From Jiulongibacter sp024742395 (lineage in GTDB: Bacteria; Bacteroidota; Bacteroidia; Cytophagales; Spirosomataceae), in NCBI GenBank assembly GCA_965249455.1, contig OZ252236.1, positions 1,550,001-1,614,000 of the forward strand: a stretch of 64,000 bases of DNA, given 5' to 3'. Both the position numbers and the translations under genes were made by a program. This document shows positions 42,882-51,784 of the stretch, one piece after another; the stretch's first letter is position 1, and each line of letters begins with the position of its first letter. The notes beneath the pieces are model-generated. The model saw only the letters and a list, made by a program, of their open reading frames with translations, was not told the origin of the DNA and made no database searches.

Positions 42882-43998
42882 AGGATATACGCAATATGAA
42901 AATATTGGTGATTTATTAATTAACAAAGCCTTATTAAATCATTTCAGAAAGTTTTGCAAAATAATTGTAAGTGATGATAAAGGAATGCCAGAACAATATG
43001 TTAAAGGTTTGGGATTAAACGACAATGAGCGAGTTACATCAGGTTACTCTTCCTTTTATGCCATATTGCTGCAGTCGGCTTTTAAAAACTTTCTGATCAA
43101 GAAGGAGCAGGTGTATTATTTGGCTTCTCCTCCTGGTCACCAATTCGAAAACTCATTTGTGGTAGGGTTAAAATATCTTTTGTCTGGTTTTTATTATATG
43201 TTCCTGCGTGTTTTGGGCGTTCGAATTATTAAAATTGGATTTTCGATAGGGCCATTGAGCCCGATGGGGAAGATAGGCGAGAGGTTTAGGTCGAAATTTG
43301 TTAATTATTATTTCGTACGTGATTCCATTTCTCTACAATTTGTAAAGGATTTAGGAATTCAAAAGGCCGAGTTCTTTCCCGATTTGTGCTGGACATATTC
43401 GCCGTCTGGGGAAGGGAACTTATCGTCTCCTGTGGAGAATGGAAAGGAGAAGTTCAAAATCATGTTTTCTTTCAGAGAAGCTGTGCACTCTGATAGCAGT
43501 AATGAAGAATACGGTGAAGGCTTGTTGGAGCTTTTGAAGGCGATTGTATTGGAGTATAAGGATGCGTTTTGTTTTGAAATAGTCTATCAAGTTACACCGG
43601 ATTTCGAGTTTTCTAGGCTCGCATACGACAAGTTGGGAAGTTTGGGGGATGTGAGTTTCCGGGAGAAGCAAATTCACATTGAAGAAGCAAGTTATTATGC
43701 ACAAGCTGCATTGGTGCTTACGAACAGGCTACATGTGGCCCTTTTGGCACAAAAATTTGGATGTCTCCCGATAATTGTAACAGATATTGATAAACATGTA
43801 AAAATCAAGGGGATTTTCACGGATGTGAAGCTAGGGACATTGTTGATTGATTCGAATCAAAGTATGGAATCCAGTTTAGCTCAGTTCGATGAAATATTGA
43901 AAGACAGAGACAAGTTGATGAAAGAATTGAAAGTCGCTGAATCGGCTCAAGAAACACTTTCAAAGGAGAAAATGGAATTTATATTTTCAAACAACTGA
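42859..43998 (+). CDS. Polysaccharide pyruvyl transferase family protein 2
   Basis: The 379-residue protein belongs to the same superfamily as the gene at 39342 but is of a different subtype: GYTQYENIGDLLINKALLNHF at the N-terminus, IKIGFSIGPLSPMG, VRDSISLQFVKDLGI, FPDLCWTY, and VLTNRLHVALLAQKFG (the [ST]-x-R-[LF]-H motif) near the C-terminus. It probably adds a second pyruvate or related group. Overlap with the preceding glycosyltransferase gene suggests that the two act on the same residue. Confidence 0.88.
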   Translation: MKRTLFYKGYTQYENIGDLLINKALLNHFRKFCKIIVSDDKGMPEQYVKGLGLNDNERVTSGYSSFYAILLQSAFKNFLIKKEQVYYLASPPGHQFENSFVVGLKYLLSGFYYMFLRVLGVRIIKIGFSIGPLSPMGKIGERFRSKFVNYYFVRDSISLQFVKDLGIQKAEFFPDLCWTYSPSGEGNLSSPVENGKEKFKIMFSFREAVHSDSSNEEYGEGLLELLKAIVLEYKDAFCFEIVYQVTPDFEFSRLAYDKLGSLGDVSFREKQIHIEEASYYAQAALVLTNRLHVALLAQKFGCLPIIVTDIDKHVKIKGIFTDVKLGTLLIDSNQSMESSLAQFDEILKDRDKLMKELKVAESAQETLSKEKMEFIFSNN

Positions 43999-44003
43999 GT
44001 CTT

Positions 44004-44897
44004 ATGATGTATTCAATAATAATTCCGCACAAAAATGCGGTTGTATATCTCAAAAGATTGCTCGAGTCGATACCCAATCGTAACGATATCCAAGTTGTGG
44101 TCGTGGATGACAGAAGTAGAGAAGATCTTCTGCCGAAATTGACTTCTTTGTGCCAACAATACTTGAATGTAGAGTTATACGCGAATGATGGAAATCGAGG
44201 AGCAGGAGCGAGTAGGAATATTGGATTGAGCAAAGTAAAGGGCGATTGGGTTATATTTGCAGATTCAGACGACTTTTTCAACGATTCCTTTACCAAACAA
44301 TTGGATAGTTTGCCAAATCCAGAAGGATGTGATATTGTGTTCTTCAAGGTGAATTCAATTGACTCGGATTCATACAAGACGGCTCACAGGCATCAATTCT
44401 TTAATGCGTTAATTGATGGGTATATTGAACGTGGAGAAAAAGATGTTTTATACAAATATTCGGTGCCTTGGGGGAAAGTGTATAGCAGAAAACTTATTGA
44501 GGCTAATGGCATTCAATTCTCTGAAGTTGTGGCGGGGAACGATATGTTCTTTGCTTGTAGTTGCGGAATTAAAGCGAAAACTTATCAAGTAAGAAATGAA
44601 GTTTTATATGTTGTAACTGTACGTGAAGGGAGTATTGTGAATACCATTACTTCAGAATATTTTCTTTCAAGGTTTAATGAAACATTAAAAGTTAACAATT
44701 TGCTGAAAGAATTGAACTTAGTAAGGTTTCAATATTCAGTATTATATTTCCTGTTCAATTCCTATAAATTTGATTTTAAAACGTTCGTTTTTGTACTGAA
44801 AAGTCTATTTCAAAGTCGTAGTAATATTTTGATTGGAATAGAAAAAATTTTACGGTTTAGAGCAGTTCTTAAGGATAGAGAGAATCGTAAAAAATAG
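44004..44897 (+). CDS. GT2-family glycosyltransferase
   Basis: The 297-residue protein has YSIIIPHKNAVVYLKRLLESI, VVVDDRSRED, NRGAGASRNIGLSKVKGDWVIFADSDDFF (the DxD metal-binding site) and WGKVYSRKLIEANGIQFSEVVAGNDMFFA, all standard GT2 A-fold motifs. The C-terminus is helical and basic. It starts 5 bp after the second pyruvyl-transferase gene. Its sugar specificity cannot be read from the sequence. Confidence 0.93.
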   Translation: MMYSIIIPHKNAVVYLKRLLESIPNRNDIQVVVVDDRSREDLLPKLTSLCQQYLNVELYANDGNRGAGASRNIGLSKVKGDWVIFADSDDFFNDSFTKQLDSLPNPEGCDIVFFKVNSIDSDSYKTAHRHQFFNALIDGYIERGEKDVLYKYSVPWGKVYSRKLIEANGIQFSEVVAGNDMFFACSCGIKAKTYQVRNEVLYVVTVREGSIVNTITSEYFLSRFNETLKVNNLLKELNLVRFQYSVLYFLFNSYKFDFKTFVFVLKSLFQSRSNILIGIEKILRFRAVLKDRENRKK

Positions 44898-44984
44898 CTA
44901 ATTAAATTAAGTAATTGAGTTAATCAATTTTAATTAAGATTACAAAAGTCTAGGCTATTACTTTTATTCACAAATATAATTTTG

Positions 44985-45743
44985 ATGTTAAAGACAAAGA
45001 AAATTAGATTATTCAATGCAGAATTTACTGATATAAGCTTAAATGACCTGTTAAGGAATATAAGGGAGGGGGTATTAGTGACCCCGAATGTTGATCATCT
45101 TATTAAGTTACAGAAAGATGAGGGTTTCTATAAAATCTATCAGAAAGCTGATTGGGTTATTTGCGATAGTAATATTGTCCAATTGGGTTTAAAATTCTTA
45201 AACAAACCAGTAAAGGAAGTTATTCCAGGCTCTTCATTTCTGCCCGCATATTACAATTATCACCGGGAAAACCGAGAGATAAAAATCTTTCTTCTCGGAT
45301 CGATGGAAGGCGTTGCTGACAAGGCAAAAAGTCGTATTAATCGGAAAGTTGGTTGGGATATTGTAGTTGGTGCCCATTCACCTTCGTTTGGATTTGAGGA
45401 AAGCCAAAAAGAGTGCATGGAGATAGTAAGTATTATCAAGGATTCTGGAGCGAATGTCCTTGTTGTGGGTGTAGGGGCACCGAAACAAGAAAAATGGATA
45501 TTCCAATATAAAGATAAATTGATTGGAATTAGGCTATTTATGGCACTCGGAGCTACTATTGATTTTGAAGCTGGCATTGTTAATCGTGCACCTGAAATTT
45601 ATCAGAATCTTGGTCTTGAATGGCTGTATCGTTTAGCAAAAGAGCCTGGCAGGTTATGGAAAAGATATCTAGTTGATGATATGCCTTTCTTTTATTTATT
45701 ACTAAAAGAAAAAATTGGAAGTTACAAGAATCCATTTACCTAA
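44985..45743 (+). CDS. WecG/TagA/CpsF-family glycosyltransferase
   Basis: The start is the ATG at 44985. The 252-residue protein shows VTPNVDHLIKLQKDEGFYKIYQKADWVICDS, VIPGSSFLPAYY, IFLLGSMEGVADKA, VLVVGVGAPKQEKWI and FMALGATIDFEAGIVNRAPEIYQNLGLEWLYRLAKEPGRLWKRY, the complete GT26 signature. In enterobacteria WecG transfers ManNAcA; here it probably adds the second sugar, as is usual in such loci. An 84-bp AT-rich gap with a weak hairpin (AATTGA/TCAATT, 44913-44929) precedes it. Confidence 0.94.
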   Translation: MLKTKKIRLFNAEFTDISLNDLLRNIREGVLVTPNVDHLIKLQKDEGFYKIYQKADWVICDSNIVQLGLKFLNKPVKEVIPGSSFLPAYYNYHRENREIKIFLLGSMEGVADKAKSRINRKVGWDIVVGAHSPSFGFEESQKECMEIVSIIKDSGANVLVVGVGAPKQEKWIFQYKDKLIGIRLFMALGATIDFEAGIVNRAPEIYQNLGLEWLYRLAKEPGRLWKRYLVDDMPFFYLLLKEKIGSYKNPFT

Positions 45744-46283
45744 GTTTAAATAAAGGGGCTAACTTTCGTGTTGTTTATATTTGTAATTAAACAAAATTTC
45801 GTTTGGCTGCCTTAGCCTGGTAACAGAGGTCTCTTGGATTGCTTTCTGATGTTTTCAGGAATAGGCTTGAGAGAAACTGCAAGACCACTTGTTCTTTCTT
45901 TTGTCTTTTTGTATCAGTTGATACTTCTTCTAAAATTATACTTAATACGACAAACTTACTCAAAAGTGCCGGTATAGTTTAAGGCCAATGGAAAAATGGG
46001 TTTGACTCTAAGATATTTGGGATTATAAGATTTTGTGAGGAATTCAACATTGGTTATTTGTGTCAAATATCTAGTCAATTGCTACCCTAATTTAAATACT
46101 AAGCTTGGGAAAATAGGATAAAAAGAAGAAAGTAGAGTTTCATTATTAGATAGAAAGTCCATTAAATAAATTGAAGAACTTTAGTAAGAGTATATTAGAA
46201 AAGTTCAATTAAAATTTCTTATTTTCACTAAGCCTTATTTCATGTACAAGGTTTAAGTGATCCATTTTTTAAATATAATTATC
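45744..46283. other. Intergenic region without a recognisable gene
   Basis: These 540 bp lie between the WecG-like gene and the acidic lipoprotein gene. I see no open frame with coding character on either strand. TATATTTG at 45776-45783 fits a -7 box but lacks a TTTG partner at 19-21 bp. The region is AT-rich and may hold the promoter of the 46284-49317 gene group or the remains of a lost gene. Confidence 0.5.
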
Positions 46284-47327
46284 ATGAAACAAACGAGTAT
46301 ATTACGATTGGCAACATTGGTTGCTTTGCTGGTGTTACTTACAATGGGAGGTTGTAAGAAGGATCCGATAGATGAACCTATCGAGTATAATTTTGAGGAG
46401 GAATTCGGTGAGGTTGAGCTTATGGAAGTCGAAACGGAAGAGCCAGAGGCAACTACTACAACTGAGGCCGAAACCGAGGAGCCGGAAGCAGTGGCCATTG
46501 CTTTGGAGGCCTTGGCTAATGGTGAAGTAACCACGGAGTTAAATACTGCCACAACTCAAGTGTCAAACAAACTTACTGAGGCCGATGTTGAGGCAACGGT
46601 TAATGCTTTTAGTGAAGAGGTGGTACAGGGATTAGCCAAAGGTGAGGGCTTGCCTTCCGAAGCTCAAAATACTGTTAACGCTGTGTTAGCTTCAGGAGCA
46701 CTTGACGCTTTTTTGACTTCGGTTGTAGATCCGACCGTTGATGGAGAAAGTGTTTCTGCTCGTAAGTATTCAGGTCAATTGACAGAACAGACTCATATTT
46801 ATGGAGCAACTGAGATTTTTCTTGGAGTGCAAGATGAATGCACTGATGCTGCCCAATCGGCTTTTGATCCCGCAAAAGCTATTATCGATGCTCAAAAACT
46901 ATCTCAAGAGGCTAATGCTACAAGTATTTATGAGGCAAGAGAAGTATTAATAACCAATGAATTTGATGCTGCAATCGTTGCTTCAACTTTAAAATGGCAG
47001 GGCAAAATTGAGACGCGTATATCTCAAATATTGTTAATTATTGCCAGTATAGATGCGAGTACAACTTTTGATTCTAGTACAAAGTCCTTGCTAAAACTAG
47101 TTATGTACGCTAAAATGTCAGATGACATATCGAAATATAATGCTCAATTGTCTAAACAGTTAAAAGCAGATGAACTGGCTAGAGATAAAAAGATAGCTAA
47201 GGCAGTAGCTGCCAGAGATAAGCAATTGCAGGCAATTCAGACCAATTATAATACTGAGTTGGCAAGAATTATTTCTATTTATGAAGGACTAATTTCCTCT
47301 TGTCACAATCAAGGGGGTAGTAGTTAA
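46284..47327 (+). CDS. Acidic, coiled-coil lipoprotein of the polysaccharide locus, function unknown
   Basis: The start is the ATG at 46284 (MKQTSILRLATLVALLVLLTMGGCKKD), giving a clear lipoprotein signal. The 347-residue product has an acidic linker with a repeated ETEEPEA motif (residues about 53-77), an alpha-helical middle with many Ala/Glu, and a C-terminal coiled coil (AKMSDDISKYNAQLSKQLKA, KIAKAVAARDKQLQAIQTNY). I do not recognise a family. It is 8 bp before the YjbH-like pair and probably lies in the periplasm or at the cell surface with them. Confidence 0.7.
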   Translation: MKQTSILRLATLVALLVLLTMGGCKKDPIDEPIEYNFEEEFGEVELMEVETEEPEATTTTEAETEEPEAVAIALEALANGEVTTELNTATTQVSNKLTEADVEATVNAFSEEVVQGLAKGEGLPSEAQNTVNAVLASGALDAFLTSVVDPTVDGESVSARKYSGQLTEQTHIYGATEIFLGVQDECTDAAQSAFDPAKAIIDAQKLSQEANATSIYEAREVLITNEFDAAIVASTLKWQGKIETRISQILLIIASIDASTTFDSSTKSLLKLVMYAKMSDDISKYNAQLSKQLKADELARDKKIAKAVAARDKQLQAIQTNYNTELARIISIYEGLISSCHNQGGSS

Positions 47328-47335
47328 ATAGTAAG

Positions 47336-48139
47336 GTGAAGAATTCTATTATAAACAAAAAAAAGGCGAGTCGAAAAGTTAATTTGACTTGCCTTTTAAT
47401 GCTGTTTTTATTAACTTCTTTTGGACAAAGAAATCTGTCTGGCAAGTCTGGTTTAATGTATATTCCTGATGCTTCGTCTGGTACGGATGGGTTATTAAGT
47501 TCAGGTTATCTTTTTAATCCAATCAATTACAGTTTAAGAAGATCTAAGAGGAATTCTGAAAGAGTACTTTTTGCAAATTTGAGCCTAATGCCAAGGTTGG
47601 AAATCACATTTCTTTTGCTTCATCCTTTGGTAAACGGTAGGCCCAAAAAGAGGTATGGGATTGGTGATAGGCAGCTTGATATTAGATATCAGTTGTTTTA
47701 TGAAAAAGAGTATATGCCGGCTGTAATAATAGGATTTTCTTCACCTTTTACTACAGATGCGGCGATTGAATCAAATATGGTTGTTGCGACTAAATCATTT
47801 AAAAGAAACAGACTTGACTTTTCGGGAACATTGGGTTTTGGAAGTCCATATTATCTTTACAGAAACGAGAAAAATCTTAATAACTCTAATGTATTATCGA
47901 ATTTTAGCTTGCAGAAAAAATCAAATGACCTTTATGGTAATGAATACCTAGTTGGACTCTTTGGAGGAATAAAAGTTGGATACAAAGAAAGAATTCATTT
48001 AATGATAGAATGGGATGGGCAGAAATTCAATTCAGGATTGCATGTTAGATTTTTTAAGAAATTTCATATTCAAGGAGGGGTTTTGAATTTTGATCAGTAT
48101 ATGTTTGGATTTTATCTGGAGCAGTCTTTAACCAAGTGA
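47336..48139 (+). CDS. YjbH-like outer-membrane protein, N-terminal-type unit
   Basis: The start codon is GTG (47336); no ATG precedes the signal peptide (LTCLLMLFLLTSFGQ). The mature 267-residue protein begins RNLSGKSGLMYIPDASSGTDG, the opening of YjbH-domain proteins, followed by beta-strands ending YMFGFYLEQSLTK. E. coli YjbH/GfcD is a much larger barrel protein needed for exopolysaccharide (group 4 capsule) secretion. Here only the first part is present; the next gene looks like the second part, so the two may assemble together. Confidence 0.75.
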   Translation: MKNSIINKKKASRKVNLTCLLMLFLLTSFGQRNLSGKSGLMYIPDASSGTDGLLSSGYLFNPINYSLRRSKRNSERVLFANLSLMPRLEITFLLLHPLVNGRPKKRYGIGDRQLDIRYQLFYEKEYMPAVIIGFSSPFTTDAAIESNMVVATKSFKRNRLDFSGTLGFGSPYYLYRNEKNLNNSNVLSNFSLQKKSNDLYGNEYLVGLFGGIKVGYKERIHLMIEWDGQKFNSGLHVRFFKKFHIQGGVLNFDQYMFGFYLEQSLTK

Positions 48140-48207
48140 AGTGTTTCGAAAATCAAATTAGATTCTGATTTAATGGATTGTCTAGCCTTATATAATGGTT
48201 GAAGAGA

Positions 48208-49317
48208 ATGGATAATAATCATTGCTTCATTACGTGCTTATCTACTAGGTTTAAATATAATGTTATTTGGGGATTGATATATTTCTCTTTTTTTGTAAAA
48301 TGTTCTTATGCACAGGAATTATTAGATTTAGAGAATGTTTCGATAATAGATAGTAGTCTTTCGTTCGATCAACGAGTTCATAGAGACCATTATTCATTTA
48401 TAACTTTTTTAAGTAAAGAGTACCCTGAATTCCAATATTTTAGTCCACAGTATCAAGGACAAATTTTGACAACTTACAAAAAGGATGGGGGTAAATGGCT
48501 TATAGGAGAGGGAAATATTAAAAGTCCGGGAGGTTTCCTTCTTCGTAATTATAAAATAGATATTTGGTTGCAGCCAGATTATCGGGCTATTTACGGAAAC
48601 CTAAACAAAGCAGTTGAGGCTAAAGCGGGACTATTAGTCTCAACGAAAGTTCAAATTCTCAGAGGTTTAACATTTTATTCCGGACTTCACATTCCATTGA
48701 TTAATGATATTGATCAGCAGCCACTTAGCCTGCGATGGGCACCAAGCTATCTTGACTACTTTATGAAAATAGGTAAAAGTGGATATGCTCAATTGTCTAG
48801 TGGTTTGTTTTTTCAAGATCGATATGGTTTTAAAGTTGTATTTCTAAACTATCCTTTAGATAAATCCTGGTCATATGGTATGGAGAGCTCTTTTAGTGGT
48901 TATTATTATTTTTATCCTAAAAGTTTTAAGTATACGGGTTTGCGTGAGTTCTCATTTTTGGCAAACGTCGCTTATAGATTTAAGAACCATGACTTGACGC
49001 TAAAGTTGAGCGGTGGCCAGTTTTTACATTCCGACAGAGGTGTTCGTGCTGATTTAATTCGCCAGTTTAAGAGAGCAGAAATAGGCCTTTTTGGTATTTC
49101 CAGTGGAAATGGAGCCACAATAGGAGTAGATGTTGCCTTTAGGATTTGGCCCGGCACACTGGTGCAAAATAAAAGGATGAGGCTTCGAACAGCCGAGGAT
49201 TTTCCCTTTCAATATTTATATTCAAGAGGGTTTAAAATTGGCGAAGTCTTCAAGACGTATACTGATTTATCAAGAAGGCTTCGCCAACAGCATGTTTATT
49301 ATTGGAATGGCAATTAA
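48208..49317 (+). CDS. YjbH-like outer-membrane protein, C-terminal-type unit
   Basis: The likely start is the ATG at 48208 (a TTG at 48199 is also in frame). After a signal anchor (VIWGLIYFSFFVKCSYAQ) the 369-residue protein is rich in beta-strands. Its last third (LTLKLSGGQFLHSDRGVRADLIRQFKRAEIGLFG, then GVDVAFRIWPGT) resembles the C-terminal barrel part of YjbH, where a gradient of strands precedes an IxIPLD-like end. The extra C-terminal tail (EDFPFQYLYSRGFKIGEVF) is unusual. It follows the N-terminal-type unit by 68 bp. The homology is my reading of the motif pattern and is less certain than for its neighbour. Confidence 0.6.
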   Translation: MDNNHCFITCLSTRFKYNVIWGLIYFSFFVKCSYAQELLDLENVSIIDSSLSFDQRVHRDHYSFITFLSKEYPEFQYFSPQYQGQILTTYKKDGGKWLIGEGNIKSPGGFLLRNYKIDIWLQPDYRAIYGNLNKAVEAKAGLLVSTKVQILRGLTFYSGLHIPLINDIDQQPLSLRWAPSYLDYFMKIGKSGYAQLSSGLFFQDRYGFKVVFLNYPLDKSWSYGMESSFSGYYYFYPKSFKYTGLREFSFLANVAYRFKNHDLTLKLSGGQFLHSDRGVRADLIRQFKRAEIGLFGISSGNGATIGVDVAFRIWPGTLVQNKRMRLRTAEDFPFQYLYSRGFKIGEVFKTYTDLSRRLRQQHVYYWNGN

Positions 49318-49406
49318 TAGATGATCCAGATGACCATTCCCACTAATAGTAAAAGGATGCTAAACCGCCCCCATAGGCTTAATGTATAGTTGTCGTTTTC
49401 TCTCAT
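49314..49406 (-). CDS. Possible 30-residue single-helix membrane peptide
   Basis: ATG at 49406, TAA at 49316-49314. The product has a polar start (MRENDNYTLSLWGR) and one hydrophobic helix (FSILLLLVGMVIWIIY) at the C-terminus. It overlaps the end of the convergent YjbH-like gene by 4 bp. The charge and helix pattern looks like a real small membrane protein, but chance cannot be excluded. The bases 49407-49595 upstream are very AT-rich and show nothing else. Confidence 0.35.
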   Translation of the reverse strand: MRENDNYTLSLWGRFSILLLLVGMVIWIIY

Positions 49407-49595
49407 GACATTAATAATTTTTATACCTTAAATATAATAAAAAAGGAGTAAATATTGAATTATTATAATTGAACTATATTAATATATTTAAATGATATAT
49501 TAATAACTTTTTTTTTCTTCAAAAGAAGGCGTATTTAAATGGGGTTTGTGATTTTTATCCCATAAAGGGTTTGTTATGTGTATTTTGTAAATTAT

Positions 49596-50263
49596 ATGCT
49601 AAGGTTATTCTTTCTCGTTTCTCTTTTAATTTTAGTAACAATAAAAATTGTATTATAACAAGAAATATTTCAAGATGAGTCTTGTATTGAAACCGGTGTT
49701 TCTCTTGGTTTAGATGGTTTAAATTATTTTGTGCAAAAACAGTATAAGGATTGGGGGATTCTATCTGGTTTTTCGGGTTTAGGAATTAATCGAAAGCTTA
49801 ATTTTAATATGGGAAATGACGGAGATCTCATATTGATTCCTGAGATTCATTGGATAAGATGGATGCTGTCTGGTAAGTACTCATTTACTCCTAGGAATAC
49901 ATTGCAGCTAGGAGGGACTTATACTGTGGTTCAAAAAACGATTGTACTGGTTGAAACTCAAAAGGGACTGGTGTTTTCTTCGGTAAAGATTAGGCCAGAA
50001 GATTTCGGTTATAACAGGGCGAGTTTACTATGGGCAAGGCTACAAACTTTTTTTGAAATTGATTGGTTTTATCTTCTAAATGCAAAGAGGATAGTCTGTA
50101 TTTAGGTATTGGACTTTTCTTTTTATCGAAGCCCTCTTTGGATTTGGTTTATGAAGTTTTTTTGGAAAGTACCCATATTGAAAATGAATTGCCTATGATT
50201 GAGAAGAATCTTTCTGGGTATCGCTATTATCCCTTTTTTAAGATAGGATTTGGCCTCAAATGA
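49596..50263 (+). pseudogene. Decayed outer-membrane beta-barrel gene
   Basis: From the ATG at 49596 a signal peptide (MLRLFFLVSLLILVTIKIVL) runs into an in-frame TAA at 49656-49658. The same frame then continues with coding character from QEIFQDESCIETGVSLGLDG to about 50070 (strand-rich, for example WMLSGKYSFTPRNTLQLGGTY). A frameshift near 50065-50090 moves the reading to the frame that ends YYPFFKIGFGLK at 50263. The ending with amphipathic strands suggests a small barrel of about 220 residues. One nonsense codon and one frameshift make it non-functional. It lies inside the exopolysaccharide locus, so it was probably a secretion or modification factor. Confidence 0.8.
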
Positions 50264-51781
50264 AGGTATTAGATAAGGTAGCCAGCATAGTTTTACTATT
50301 TTTGCTCGCATTTTATCAAGCATGTGTTTCCCTTTAGAAGGTGTGGTATTACATTTTAAAGAGCCTATTTCTGAAGGGCTAATAAAGCTGAGAGTTGAAG
50401 ATTTTGATTTTAACTCTCTTGCAGATTCCACTGAGTTTAGTTTAATATGGAGGGATATACAATAAGTAGTAACTCCATTGAGTTCGAGGAAGTTCTCTTT
50501 TAACAAAGAAGGTTATTTGTATTTAGCAATTTCTCCCGAATGGAACCCGCAAGGTTGAGATAATCTCCAGTTTGGACTGAGCTTTCGGCGTGCTGGTTAC
50601 ACCAATCAATTTTTGTCTTTTGATTGGCCTTTCAGGAGGAATTATTTTTCGATTCTAAGAAAGGGAAAACTTGGAAAAGTGCAAAATGAGGTTTCGTCTA
50701 TTATGCTCTCAAAAATGACAAAAATGGCCTCTTTTAAAAATGGTACTATTTTAATAAAGTTGGAGTCAGAACTCAGTGATAAAGCAGCGATTATCACTGG
50801 TTAGTGCATTATTTTAGACCAATTGCCAAGCGTTTTTTGCCGGCGGGTGGAAATATGTTTAACCTTTATAAAAGAGCAGGTGAATTAATGCCTCTGAGTC
50901 AAAATCTTAAAGATTTATATGGAGGTGTGTATATCAGATCAATTAGCCTCGAGAATGAAGAGACGAGTTTTCTGGATACATACTCTTTAATTTTTTGTTT
51001 GGATACTTCAGTTGGAACTGATAGCCTTTTACCAGTATATGTCTTTCACAATGGTCGATTTACACTTTACGACCATGTTTTACCAAGAAGGTTAGCTGAC
51101 TGTACTGTGATTGTTGAAACTGATATTGAAGAACCGGGTTATTACTTTTCAGGCTTAACTGAAGTTATTTGTAGAAATGGACCTTCTTTTGAGGTTTTGA
51201 ATATCTATTAGGATTTAGACATATCCTATCTGTTTAAGGTTACAAATGCAAAATCGGATAAAATTCATCAAAGTTTTTATTTTGTACCTAACAGTGGTGC
51301 AAAGTTTAAGGTAAGTTCTTTAGCCACCGCAATAGATAGTATTAAACTGTCATTCTATGATTACAGTGGTATACATGCTGGGGACAATAAAAAACCAATT
51401 TGGGAGTCGAAAACTTATGCGTCGTGTTTAGATACAGAATCACACTTAATTGATTTAGTCAAATGGACAAACGCTCCAGATCCTATTGATGTAAGCTTTG
51501 ATATTATATGTGGAAGCGGACAATCATTGAATGAAGAACAATTGCCTGCTCAAATGAAAGCTTAGTATTCAGATCATGGAAAACAAGAGTGGAGAGACTT
51601 ATTGACTTTTAGTCCATCAACGCGTAAAGTGAAAACATTTAAACTTAGTCAAAGTAATACTTATGATTTCAGAGTCTCAACTGATGGAGCGGTGACATGG
51701 CCGTATCCTCAGGAGGGCTATCGAATTGAATATAGAAGCTGGCGTATGGTTCTGGAATTAGAAAACTCTTATTGTAATTAG
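50260..51781 (+). pseudogene. Decayed lipoprotein gene
   Basis: ATG at 50260 overlaps the previous stop (ATGA). The lipoprotein signal MKVLDKVASIVLLFLLAFYQACVS is intact, then a frameshift near 50330 is needed to continue (LEGVVLHFKEPISEGL). In that frame stops occur at 50463 (TAA), 50556 (TGA) and 50802 (TAG); a second frameshift near 50800 leads to FRPIAKRFLPAGGNMFNLY, with stops at 51209 (TAG) and 51563 (TAG), and the natural end is the TAG at 51779-51781. The repaired product would have about 505 residues, rich in beta-strands. I do not recognise its family. At least two frameshifts and five nonsense codons show clear decay. Confidence 0.85.
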
Positions 51782-51784
51782 ATT

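Noticed and set aside
44913..44929. Hairpin AATTGA/TCAATT as a terminator inside the polysaccharide locus
   Set aside because: The stem is only 6 AT-rich base pairs, too weak to call; mentioned under the downstream gene only.
50260..51781. Stop-codon recoding (several in-frame TAG, TGA and TAA codons within readable sequence)
   Set aside because: All three stop types occur, two frameshifts are also needed, and no other gene in the window has internal stops. Decay is simpler.
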